Shown here piece by piece: positions 1-5,852 of a DNA stretch of 7,628 nucleotides. The DNA is taken from the NCBI GenBank assembly GCA_964556665.1, contig CAZKXU010000119.1:1-7628 (forward strand), written 5' to 3'. The position numbers and the translations under genes were made by a program. Origin of the DNA: CAZKXU01 sp964556665 (GTDB lineage: Bacteria; Bdellovibrionota_C; UBA2361; CAZKXU01). Each line of letters starts with the position of its first letter. Position 1 is the stretch's first letter. Under the pieces are notes generated by a model, which was given only the letters and a program-made list of their open reading frames with translations, was not told the origin of the DNA and made no database searches.

Positions 1-1762
1 TAAAGGCCCGTCCCGGAGTTCCCACAGGCAGCGTCATCAGATTGCGGCCGACCATCGGATGATCAGTCTCTAATCCCACAAAATGGAGGATTGTCGGCAG
101 TAGATCGATCTGGCTGCTCAGAATCGGCAGTTGCTTCTTCTCAACGTTAGGGCCGAGGATCAGCGCTGGGATATGAAACTTGTCGATCGGCACCAGATCG
201 TTTCCGCGAACCGCCGCATTGTGGTCGGCTATAATCACAAAGATCGTATTCTCGTAGTACGACTCCTTGCGCGCAAGTTCAAGCAGCTTTCCGATCGCAT
301 AATCAGCATATTTGATCGCATTGTAGTGCGTCTGCTTAGGCTGTTCATACAGCTCAATCCTGCCATCAGGAAACTCAAATGGGGCATGATTTGAGGTGCT
401 GAGCATAAAGGCAAAGAACGGCTGGTCACCGTGCGCGCGAAAAACTTCGTTGGCCCGTCGGACGAGATCTTCATCCGAAACACCCCAAGTGCCAGTATAC
501 TCCGGATTCGAAAAATTTTCCTGGTCATAAATCTTATCAAAACCATTGCCGAGGCTAAAGGCGCGCATCTCATCAAAAGTACTCACACCGCCGTAATGGA
601 ACTCAGTCGCATAGCCGTGCTGCTTGAACAAACTCGCAGCTGTGAAAAAATCCCGTTTGGCATGCTCAAGTTTGATTATTCCCTTATTTGCTGTCGGTAG
701 AAATCCGCTCAGTGTCGCCTCGATCCCGCGCGCTGTTCTAGTCCCTGTGGCGTGCATATTGCTCAGCCATAACCCTTGATCCTTTAGAGCGCAGAGATTC
801 GGCGTGATCGGCGGGCCGCTCAGGCAGCCGACATCGGATGCGCCCATGCTCTCCTGTAAAAACAGCACCACGTTCATCGGCCGCTCAAGCGCGAACGGGG
901 AGCGCTGTCGATGCAGAAACGGAATCGGCGCGGTAGCGGCCTCTCGAATGGAGTGATCCACCAGTGTGTTCTGTACGCGGCGAAACACCTCAGGAGGGTC
1001 CATCTTCCCATACATCAGCGATGGATTCTTTTCATGCTTGGTCAACCGATACATGGCGTAAAGCAGGGTGTAGGTTGAATTGAGCGCTAGTTCGTTAGCT
1101 AGATGATTGTTTGAAAATGATGCGGTTGAAAGATTCGCAGGTCGATGGTCCAAGCTCGAGCGTGCGCCTAAGAACAGCATCCCAGCGGCGAGGGGTAGAC
1201 AGAAAAATCGACTACGCCATCTCCAGAAGCGGTACTGTTCGATCGTATATGAGCCGACCCGCCACATCAGTATGGCGAAAAAGATCAGCACTACAGCCCC
1301 GATTGTAAGTTCGAGTCCGTATGAGGCAAAAAGCGTCCCAAAAACTTCGCGCGGATGTTTAAGATATTCGATAAACTTGCCGTCCGGACGAAGATCGTAC
1401 TCCTGCATGAAAGACACGGTGGCGATCTCCATGTATACAATTAATCCTAGGACTGCAGCGGCCCAGCCGGCAAAAACCTTGCGAATGCGAATCGCCGTAG
1501 ATTTTGGCATCAATAGGATCGCCAAGGTCGGGAGGATCGTCAAATATGAGAGCAGGATTACGTCCATGCGGATGCCGATCGGGAAAAGCAGCAGGAAGTT
1601 GGGAGTATCGGAAAACCGTTCCCAGTATAGAAGCGTTAGACCTAGGCGGGAGATCGAAAGGATCACCAAGCCGACGCCAAAGAGAATCGTCGGATAAGCA
1701 AATGGTCCGAATGCGATGCAAACTGCGGCCAGCGGACGACGCAGCTGTTTGAATAAATCCAT
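1..1762 (-). CDS. LTA synthase family / phosphoglycerol transferase-like membrane sulfatase-fold enzyme, C-terminus cut by window edge
   Basis: The reading frame stays open from an ATG at 1762 to the window edge, giving 587 residues; an in-frame stop at 1784-1786 limits the start, and a TTG at 1774 is the only near alternative. No good ribosome binding site precedes the ATG. About five hydrophobic membrane helices fill the first 220 or so residues, followed by a periplasmic alkaline-phosphatase/sulfatase-fold domain. Visible active-site motifs are NVVLFLQES (metal ligand E304), GTRTARG (probable nucleophile T343), STSNHAPF, and FVIIADHN (D513, H514). Family knowledge: LtaS and OpgB-type enzymes move phosphoglycerol (related enzymes phosphoethanolamine) from a phospholipid to a glycan or lipid acceptor outside the membrane. 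The substrate here cannot be read from sequence; in a Gram-negative an OpgB-like role on periplasmic glucans is possible. All key residues are present, so it is probably active. Base composition is near 55% GC, unlike the genes to the right. Perhaps 40-70 residues are missing. Confidence 0.9.
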   Translation of the reverse strand, partial: MDLFKQLRRPLAAVCIAFGPFAYPTILFGVGLVILSISRLGLTLLYWERFSDTPNFLLLFPIGIRMDVILLSYLTILPTLAILLMPKSTAIRIRKVFAGWAAAVLGLIVYMEIATVSFMQEYDLRPDGKFIEYLKHPREVFGTLFASYGLELTIGAVVLIFFAILMWRVGSYTIEQYRFWRWRSRFFCLPLAAGMLFLGARSSLDHRPANLSTASFSNNHLANELALNSTYTLLYAMYRLTKHEKNPSLMYGKMDPPEVFRRVQNTLVDHSIREAATAPIPFLHRQRSPFALERPMNVVLFLQESMGASDVGCLSGPPITPNLCALKDQGLWLSNMHATGTRTARGIEATLSGFLPTANKGIIKLEHAKRDFFTAASLFKQHGYATEFHYGGVSTFDEMRAFSLGNGFDKIYDQENFSNPEYTGTWGVSDEDLVRRANEVFRAHGDQPFFAFMLSTSNHAPFEFPDGRIELYEQPKQTHYNAIKYADYAIGKLLELARKESYYENTIFVIIADHNAAVRGNDLVPIDKFHIPALILGPNVEKKQLPILSSQIDLLPTILHFVGLETDHPMVGRNLMTLPVGTPGRAF

Positions 1763-1796
1763 AAAAACAGCCAAAAAAGTGATTTAAATCCGCTTT

Positions 1797-1822
1797 GCAG
1801 TCTAGGAAAAATTCCGGACTGC
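1797..1822. promoter_or_regulatory. Hairpin in the leader of the membrane-enzyme gene
   Basis: GCAGTC (1797-1802) pairs with GACTGC (1817-1822), and inside it GGAA (1805-1808) pairs with TTCC (1812-1815) around an AAA loop, giving a 10-bp stem with a small bulge. It sits about 35 bases upstream of the ATG at 1762. On the minus-strand transcript it would be a 5' leader hairpin; on the plus strand it lacks a clear T-run, so a terminator role is unconvincing. Function is inferred only from position. Confidence 0.4.
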
Positions 1823-1853
1823 TTCTCGCAGCTTTCAATTACGTGTCAGTAAA

Positions 1854-1883
1854 TACTAAATTAGATCTTACCCAAATTTAGTA
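1854..1883. repeat. Perfect 9-bp inverted repeat with 12-base loop
   Basis: TACTAAATT at 1854-1862 is exactly complementary to AATTTAGTA at 1875-1883. The sequence is AT-rich and has no T-run beside it, so it is more likely an operator or incidental cruciform than a terminator. It lies roughly 100 bases upstream of the minus-strand membrane-enzyme start, where a promoter or operator would be expected. Confidence 0.4.
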
Positions 1884-2026
1884 GATATGATCCTCTATGC
1901 GATAGAGTTGAACTTTAGTTCAGAATTCACTGGACTACAATAGTCATGTGTTGAATGGGCACAATTGGTACTGTAAAATTCTTCGATGTAATCGGTAATT
2001 TGAGAGTCCTAAATAGTTTTCTCTTA

Positions 2027-2212
2027 CTAGTGCTCCTCCAAATAAGTTTTTTCACGTCTAGCATCACATCGTTGCCCCACCTTGTCACGCTTCTCAGTCG
2101 GAAAATCCTCGCAATACTCCAGTATTGCTGCGGATTTCCTCCTTCCGAGGCGTGCCAATCTGGGGCAACGCTGCGCGCTATACGTGAAAAAACTTATTTG
2201 GCGAAGCACTAG
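2027..2212. mobile_element. 186-bp MITE-like imperfect palindrome
   Basis: The whole segment is one inverted repeat centred between 2119 and 2120, with about three quarters of each 93-base half pairing. The ends are strongest: 2027-2062 and 2178-2212 differ at only a few positions, and a 20-base block at 2037-2056 is matched exactly by its complement at 2183-2202. CGTTGCCCC (2070-2078) pairs with GGGGCAACG (2162-2170), and CAATACT/AGTATTG flank the centre. Both outer ends are CTAG, which may be part of the repeat or a target-site duplication; CTAG is itself a palindrome, so this cannot be decided from one copy. The symmetry makes similar peptides (ISFFT and REKTYL) appear in ORFs on both strands; these are not genes. 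It encodes no transposase, so if mobile it is non-autonomous. A folded structural repeat of the REP/hairpin kind is the alternative. Confidence 0.7.
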
Positions 2213-2249
2213 GGCTTTGCTCGAGGGCGCTCAGACAACTTTTCTGGGG

Positions 2250-2278
2250 TTACTTTTCTAAGATTAGCTATCTATAAA
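2250..2278 (+). promoter_or_regulatory. Possible sigma-70 promoter reading into the GC-rich hairpin
   Basis: TTACTT at 2250-2255 (3 of 6 consensus bases) and TATAAA at 2273-2278 (5 of 6) are separated by exactly 17 bases. A transcript would begin just before or within the hairpin at 2281-2341 and run antisense to the 108-residue gene's 3' side. No plus-strand gene follows, so if real it would make a small structured RNA. The -35 match is poor. Confidence 0.25.
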
Positions 2279-2280
2279 AG

Positions 2281-2341
2281 GACGGGCCCCCGAGATCCTG
2301 TACTTCTCCTTTCTTCTCTTAAACCTCGGGGGTGGGCCGTC
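2281..2341 (-). terminator. Strong GC-rich hairpin, probable terminator for the minus-strand small gene
   Basis: The arm at 2281-2294 (GACGGGCCCCCGAG) pairs with 2325-2341 (CTCGGGGGTGGGCCGTC), with a few bases bulged and a pyrimidine-rich loop of 30 bases. Read on the minus strand it begins about 18 bases after the TGA of the 108-residue gene and is followed by CCTTTTAT, so it fits a rho-independent terminator despite the long loop. On the plus strand it is followed by the weaker T-rich CTTGTTTCTG. The outer arm also takes part in a second inverted repeat with 2738-2754. Confidence 0.5.
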
Positions 2342-2754
2342 TTGTTTCTGTCGTTGTCTTCAGATCCACATAGAAGCGAGAGCACCGAGAGCAGCTCCTA
2401 ACAATACTATGCTCCAGAATAGCATATCCAGACTATCCTCTGCAGCTTGTTCACTGCGGAAGTAGTATTCGTTCCTTGGCACCGGTCTGGCATCCTGCGC
2501 CAAAGCTCTTGCTCGCGCCACGTTTCTGAGGTGATCTGGCAGTCTCCAGATCCACCACTTAACAGCAGTGAGTGGAACTTGAATTCGACTCGCAATCAGA
2601 GCCGGTTCAATGACTCCGTTACGTAGTGCCTCAGCGACCTGTTCTTTGACCCGAAGAGATACTCTCCTTGACACCGCTCTCTCCACCGAAGACTTTCCCC
2701 TTCAAAACCCCATGACACTTTCGTGCCTAAACCTGGGAGGATCTCGGTGATCCC
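2283..2754. repeat. Inverted repeat pair bracketing the small HTH/membrane gene
   Basis: Positions 2283-2299 and the complement of 2738-2754 agree at 13 of 17 bases, including a continuous CCGAGATCCT. The right copy is itself part of a small hairpin (GGATC-TCGGT-GATCC, 2739-2753). The hexamer ATAAAA occurs just outside both ends (2274-2279 and 2760-2765), which could be a target duplication but is easily matched by chance in AT-rich DNA. The two sites may be ends of a small inserted element, or operator copies. Confidence 0.35.
2360..2686 (-). CDS. Small predicted helix-turn-helix protein with C-terminal membrane anchor, unknown function
   Basis: 108 residues from a GTG at 2686. An in-frame TGA at 2702-2704 blocks any upstream start and there is no ATG before residue 88, so a non-ATG start is required; a purine-rich AAGGGGA about 9 bases upstream supports this GTG, with a second GTG at residue 5 as the alternative. 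Residues 14-49 look like a helix-turn-helix: an alanine-rich first helix, then IEPALIASRIQVPLTAVKWW, typical of 'avoid/turn/recognise' spacing. Residues 88-108 (LFWSIVLLGAALGALASMWI) form one hydrophobic helix ending at the stop, so the protein is probably tail-anchored with its basic N-terminus in the cytoplasm. I do not recognise the family. It could be a membrane-tethered DNA-binding protein, or a small phage/plasmid membrane protein whose HTH resemblance is fortuitous. It stands alone, with a hairpin just downstream and matching inverted repeats on both sides. GC content resembles the left side of the window. Confidence 0.55.
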   Translation of the reverse strand: MERAVSRRVSLRVKEQVAEALRNGVIEPALIASRIQVPLTAVKWWIWRLPDHLRNVARARALAQDARPVPRNEYYFRSEQAAEDSLDMLFWSIVLLGAALGALASMWI

Positions 2755-2784
2755 ATATGATAAAACAAGATACTATCATAGAAC

Positions 2785-2813
2785 ACCCGGCATTGGTACA
2801 ACCCGGCATTGGT
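2785..2813. repeat. Tandem 13-bp direct repeat (ACCCGGCATTGGT)
   Basis: ACCCGGCATTGGT occurs at 2785-2797 and again exactly at 2801-2813, a 16-base period. It lies about 100 bases upstream of the minus-strand HTH gene's start, near the composition break. Two identical GC-rich sites in AT-rich surroundings suggest protein-binding sites (an operator or iteron-like pair) or a small local duplication. Nothing shows which protein would bind. Confidence 0.5.
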
Positions 2814-3032
2814 CTAGGCATTTGAGCATGGAACTTTTGATGTATATAACTGACTGATAACATTAGATCCAAGTTGTCGATACTATAGAATCCAATAATA
2901 GTTTTCTTAGAGAGCGTGTATGAAGAAAGGCTCCAGTCATCTCATTCGAAATAATAATTAATATATACGATTTGGCTAGAACACAAATACTTACCTCATA
3001 CTTTTCAGTAAGCTTTTAGGCCTTAAGAGAAG

Positions 3033-3061
3033 AGCGGCTGGAGTAAGCTAAGCTGCTTTTT
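3033..3061 (+). terminator. Rho-independent terminator-like hairpin upstream of the secreted-protein gene
   Basis: AGCGGCT (3033-3039) pairs with AGCTGCT (3051-3057) through six Watson-Crick pairs and one G-T pair, with an 11-base loop, directly followed by a run of five T. No plus-strand gene ends before it, so it would end a small RNA, read-through from upstream, or act as a leader attenuator for the gene starting at 3124. Confidence 0.4.
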
Positions 3062-3123
3062 AGACTAAAGTAGGGCATCTAAGTCTGTCGATAATATGGT
3101 GCAGGATATTAACAAAGGTGCAT

Positions 3124-4815
3124 ATGAACTATAGACAGCTAATTAATACAGTATCATTACTTCTCTCCTTTTTACTTCTTCTCTCTAAGGTAGAAGCAGC
3201 CAATAAAAAAATAAAATTAAAAAATGTGCCTGAAGGTGTAACAATATACGGTACAGATAAGGATGGTAAAGTATATGTTGCAAACAACAACACTATATCA
3301 GTTCCGAATAATAAAATAGATTGGTTCAGTTTGTATGCGGTCAATTCTGAAGGGCAGTTATTAGGACCGGTGGTAACTAACAACACCTCAAATGCACGTC
3401 AATTTTTATCTAAGAAAAGTTTTACTGCTAATAAAATAAACTTAAAAATAGGCAGCTTAGGTAGTGGTAATTACATTACAACAAATCTAGCCTCAAAGTA
3501 TTTTAAAAGCTCAGGGGTGGCTCTCGCAGATATTCCGCAGTTCGGTTTGAACTCACTAGCAGCCTCCTCCCGAACAGTTAAAGCTAGCGCTGCGCTTGAT
3601 TATGATGCTGATAGGGATGGTGTAGTGAACGGTTTAGATACCGATGTAGATGGAGATGGGATATCTAACAGCGCCGATGATTCAAATGATATACAAGGCT
3701 CAGAACTGCGTGCATTGGATGAGCCGTCGATTGATGTACCCTATACTGCTATGTACCTTAACATAGAGCAAACAGTAAATTGGCATAAAAGTGGAACACT
3801 TTCGAATACAGATATCGATAATACTATCGCAGCCGAGAATGTTTTTTCAGTATCGTTTTTCTTTTCCCCACCTAATGGTGCTGATGTGGAGTCAATCACT
3901 GGTGGATATGTAGAGTGTAGCACAGCGCTAGAATATTGCAGACCTAGTAGTAGTGGCACTCCTGGTACAGCTGTATATTCAGGTTTTACCGAAGGTGATC
4001 AGTCCTTGCCCGGTCAACTCTGGGCTAACCTTACAGCGAGTGGTCGAGAATATAGTTTAGAACAGTTCACTTTGAATGGAGGATATTCAGCAATTGCCGC
4101 TTCTATTCAACCTAGAGTGGGTATTAACTCATTCAGGCCAGGGGATAATTATACAATTAATTATACGAATGCAGATGGTGATGTCGTCAGCAGATCAACT
4201 TTGACCCTTCCTCCATATTTCCTGACTGTGCCAGCTATTAGAACTTATAATACGACCTCGAATGATAGTGCAGATGATCAATTAGTAGACTATTCAGCAA
4301 GCCCTATAATAGGCACTAATTCTAATCCTATCGTGCTTGCAACCTCAGGCGACTTTAGCGGCAAGCTAAGATTAGTTGCTTACCGCTTGCAGCGTCTGGC
4401 GACTTCTGACGAGAGCGCAGTTGATGGCTCAGAGTATAAAGATACAGGCAGTCTCAACTATGGGGTTGTCATTAACAATAATAGCGGCGAGTATACATGT
4501 GGTGAATTATACAGTAACCTCTCTTCTACTTTGACCGAACTGCCATCACGCGGAGAAGGTGGAGGTTTTAGAACTGATACTGGTGCTAACATCTGGCCTC
4601 TAGTAGATGGGAGCAGTGATTATTCACCTAGCAGTAATGCTGATAGTACTGTAGTTGGTAATAATACAATCGCTTTTACCGTAGATCTTGCAAGTTGTCT
4701 TGATCGCAATGGACTTACTCCCGGCATACATAGAGTAACATTAATGGCAGCGGGCCCAACTTTTCGCTCAGGTGCTAACCGGGCAGCGCAGATCTTTTAT
4801 GTAGATATACCGTAA
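3124..4815 (+). CDS. Secreted protein with thrombospondin type 3 calcium-binding segment, function unknown
   Basis: 563 residues. The ATG at 3124 is preferred over the in-frame GTG two codons earlier because AAAGGTG then sits at proper ribosome-binding distance. Residues 1-25 are a clear Sec signal peptide: short N-region, leucine-rich core, and VEA/A cleavage site after about A25. A beta-rich N-terminal region (about 30-110) follows, then an acidic Dx[DN]xDG-type segment (159-189, with DADRDGVVN and DVDGDGISN) typical of TSP3 repeats, which bind calcium in extracellular proteins. The remaining 370 residues are Ser/Thr/Asn-rich and look like beta-sandwich modules; four cysteines (265, 272, 459, 525) could form two disulfides. 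There is no LPxTG motif, C-terminal helix, or obvious beta-barrel, so it is probably periplasmic, released or surface-associated. No enzyme motif was recognised; adhesin or matrix-type roles are only guesses. It has no operon partner: about 200 bases separate it from the toxin-antitoxin pair. Confidence 0.88.
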   Translation: MNYRQLINTVSLLLSFLLLLSKVEAANKKIKLKNVPEGVTIYGTDKDGKVYVANNNTISVPNNKIDWFSLYAVNSEGQLLGPVVTNNTSNARQFLSKKSFTANKINLKIGSLGSGNYITTNLASKYFKSSGVALADIPQFGLNSLAASSRTVKASAALDYDADRDGVVNGLDTDVDGDGISNSADDSNDIQGSELRALDEPSIDVPYTAMYLNIEQTVNWHKSGTLSNTDIDNTIAAENVFSVSFFFSPPNGADVESITGGYVECSTALEYCRPSSSGTPGTAVYSGFTEGDQSLPGQLWANLTASGREYSLEQFTLNGGYSAIAASIQPRVGINSFRPGDNYTINYTNADGDVVSRSTLTLPPYFLTVPAIRTYNTTSNDSADDQLVDYSASPIIGTNSNPIVLATSGDFSGKLRLVAYRLQRLATSDESAVDGSEYKDTGSLNYGVVINNNSGEYTCGELYSNLSSTLTELPSRGEGGGFRTDTGANIWPLVDGSSDYSPSSNADSTVVGNNTIAFTVDLASCLDRNGLTPGIHRVTLMAAGPTFRSGANRAAQIFYVDIP

Positions 4816-4828
4816 AACTTTCTAACCA

Positions 4829-4892
4829 CCCATAAAATAACTACGAGAATTTCGTAGGATGTTCTACGTAATTTTCTTAGTTAAATTATGGG
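4829..4892. terminator. 64-base hairpin after the secreted-protein gene
   Basis: Arms at 4829-4857 and 4864-4892 match at 24 of 29 positions around the 6-base loop GATGTT. It begins 13 bases after the stop codon, as a terminator would. An inner stem (CGTAG/CTACG) is followed by TAATTTTCTT, which could serve as the U-rich tail of a shorter rho-independent terminator; the full stem is not followed by a T-run. A structural repeat or 3'-end RNA-stabilising element is also possible. Confidence 0.55.
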
Positions 4893-4977
4893 AGTCTATT
4901 CCTACTTCTATTATCATTCTAAAAAAGTATGCCGCCTAAAGCCAAGTTTCTATTGAGAAGATGCATTTTGATAGTAC

Positions 4978-5006
4978 TTGACTAATGTATACAGCTAATG
5001 TATATG
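4978..5006 (+). promoter_or_regulatory. Promoter with direct repeats for the toxin-antitoxin pair
   Basis: TTGACT at 4978-4983 and TATATG at 5001-5006 are separated by 17 bases. The 10-base word CTAATGTATA occurs at 4982-4991 and 4995-5004, covering the spacer and -10 box; GTATAC at 4988-4993 is a small palindrome. Ribbon-helix-helix antitoxins usually repress their own promoter by binding such short repeats, so this is the likely operator. The expected transcription start falls at or next to the antitoxin ATG (5014), implying a leaderless or nearly leaderless message. Confidence 0.6.
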
Positions 5007-5013
5007 TATATAT

Positions 5014-5247
5014 ATGAAAAGAACACAGGTATATCTACCACAAGACCTATATGCTTCACTTGTTACAATTAGCAATGGACGTAAAATTTCAGTTGCTCAA
5101 GTCATACGAGAGGCTCTTAGTAAGTATCTCAAGGAGGGTGCTGCGACTGGTGTAGATAGTTTGTTAGAAGTTGCTGGCCTAAATATAACGGGAGGCCCCC
5201 AAGATTTATCTAAGAATTTTAACAGATATTTATATGGGGACGAATGA
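5014..5247 (+). CDS. vapB: VapB-type ribbon-helix-helix antitoxin
   Basis: 77 residues. The N-terminus MKRTQVYLP is the DNA-binding beta strand of the CopG/Arc/MetJ (RHH) fold, followed by helix A (QDLYASLVTISNGR), the turn, and helix B (SVAQVIREALSKYL) through about residue 40. The remaining tail is short and polar/acidic, as expected of a segment that wraps the toxin. Its last codon and stop overlap the toxin start (ATGA at 5244-5247), so translation is coupled. No Shine-Dalgarno sequence precedes the ATG; the promoter lies so close that the transcript is probably leaderless. Role: neutralises the PIN toxin downstream and, with it, represses the operon. The symbol reflects the VapBC class by partner; RHH antitoxins with PIN toxins are also called FitA-like or simply CopG-family. 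Confidence 0.85.
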   Translation: MKRTQVYLPQDLYASLVTISNGRKISVAQVIREALSKYLKEGAATGVDSLLEVAGLNITGGPQDLSKNFNRYLYGDE

Positions 5248-5636
5248 GAGTCTTAGTAGATAGTGATGCTTTGATAGCACTAGCAAAGTCAGATGATTCC
5301 AATCATGCTAAAATAATAACTCGTATAAAAAAACTTAAAAAGGCGGATTTTTTTACTTCACCATTTACTATACCTGAAGTTTGTACAATGCTCTCTTATA
5401 GAGTCGCTCACGTTGTAGCGAGGGACTTTTTAAAGCGAATACGAGAGCGGTTAATTACTGAGATGCAGCTTGATTATAATGCCAAGGATTATGCTGATAA
5501 GATTTTTCTATCTGCAAATAAAAACAGAACATCCTGGTTTGATTGCTACAATATCGCAGTATATAAATTACATGATTTTGATTTAATCTTATCTTTTGAT
5601 AAATTCTATAAAGATTTTGGTCTAAGGATATCTTGA
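5244..5636 (+). CDS. vapC: VapC-type PIN-domain ribonuclease toxin
   Basis: 130 residues, a normal VapC length, made wholly of one PIN domain. The four acidic residues that hold the metal ions can be placed: D6 (VLVDSDALI), E45 (TIPEVCTML), D100 (TSWFDCYNIA) and D119 (ILSFDKFY). D8 lies close to the first. The domain ends with SFDKFYKDFGLRI, the usual last strand and helix of these toxins. It overlaps the antitoxin by four bases. Known role of the family: metal-dependent endoribonuclease, often cleaving tRNA or rRNA, inhibited by the cognate antitoxin. All catalytic residues are intact, so it should be active when free. The RNA target cannot be read from sequence. No clear terminator follows. 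Confidence 0.9.
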   Translation: MRVLVDSDALIALAKSDDSNHAKIITRIKKLKKADFFTSPFTIPEVCTMLSYRVAHVVARDFLKRIRERLITEMQLDYNAKDYADKIFLSANKNRTSWFDCYNIAVYKLHDFDLILSFDKFYKDFGLRIS

Positions 5637-5677
5637 TTATCACATGCTTTCATAGACATCATAATATAATAGTAGAC

Positions 5678-5706
5678 AAAAAAATCGCAAAAAAATTCCA
5701 AAAAAA
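5678..5706. other. Three phased A7 tracts, predicted intrinsically bent DNA
   Basis: Runs of exactly seven A occur at 5678-5684, 5689-5695 and 5700-5706, each starting 11 bases after the last and separated by TCGC and TTCC. A-tracts repeated near the helical period are known to curve DNA. Such sites occur near promoters, replication origins and recombination sites or bind nucleoid proteins such as H-NS. Whether this one does anything is not shown. Confidence 0.6.
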
Positions 5707-5827
5707 TTCTCTCAGTGACATCGCTAAGGGTCGTTCTAGTTAAGCTGATTTCAAAACAGTAGAAAATATGAATGATTTCATTAAATAAGGTCAAATCTAG
5801 TTGCCAATATCTAACGAGCTCTTAAGA

Positions 5828-5852
5828 AAGATATGCTTTGAAAGCATATCTT
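5828..5852. repeat. 25-base palindrome with perfect 12-bp arms
   Basis: AAGATATGCTTT (5828-5839), a single central G (5840), and AAAGCATATCTT (5841-5852) form a perfect palindrome; CTTAAG just outside (5821-5826, and TTAAG at 5851-5855) partly extends it. The one-base centre and lack of a T-run argue against a terminator and for a dimeric protein-binding site or cruciform. No adjacent gene within 110 bases identifies a target. Confidence 0.6.

Larger units (their letters stand above)
1763..2026. other. Non-coding spacer upstream of the membrane enzyme
   Basis: I see no convincing gene here. It should hold the promoter of the leftward membrane enzyme, but no minus-strand -35/-10 pair stands out. 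Two hairpins are listed separately. A smaller imperfect palindrome (TGAAC/GTTCA arms around TTTA) lies near 1909-1922. Short plus-strand ORFs that start here and run into 2027-2212 are explained by the palindrome that follows. Confidence 0.6.
2755..3117. other. AT-rich intergenic region between the divergent genes
   Basis: No convincing gene. It holds the 13-bp direct repeat (2785-2813) and a terminator-like hairpin (3033-3061), both listed separately. A GATAAT resembling a -10 box lies at 3090-3095, about 29 bases before the secreted-protein start, but no matching -35 is visible. A 13-codon frame starting near 2920 has only a weak ribosome site and is not called. Confidence 0.5.

Noticed and set aside
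131..700. ORFs of 87-113 residues overlapping the sulfatase domain
   Set aside because: Shadow frames; the minus-strand frame through here has the conserved STSNH and ADHN motifs.
1107..1838. Several 65-196 residue ORFs on both strands over the membrane-enzyme gene
   Set aside because: Shadow frames of the long minus-strand gene, which alone carries family motifs and membrane helices.
1955..2212. ORFs on both strands (85 and 60 residues) within the palindrome
   Set aside because: They encode near-mirror peptides because the DNA is an inverted repeat; neither has a ribosome site or recognisable domain.
2785..2813. CRISPR-like repeat
   Set aside because: Only two 13-base copies with a 3-base gap; no spacer-sized intervals or cas genes.
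3118..3123. GTG start two codons upstream for the secreted protein
   Set aside because: The ATG at 3124 has the better-spaced AAAGGTG ribosome site, which would overlap the GTG.
4820..4892. Integron attC site
   Set aside because: The hairpin is the right size and contains GTTAAAT on one arm, but the matching RYYYAAC box is missing on the other arm and no integrase or cassette array is present.
5606..5794. 62-residue minus-strand ORF downstream of the toxin
   Set aside because: It consists largely of T-tract-derived phenylalanine codons from the phased A-tracts and has no ribosome site.
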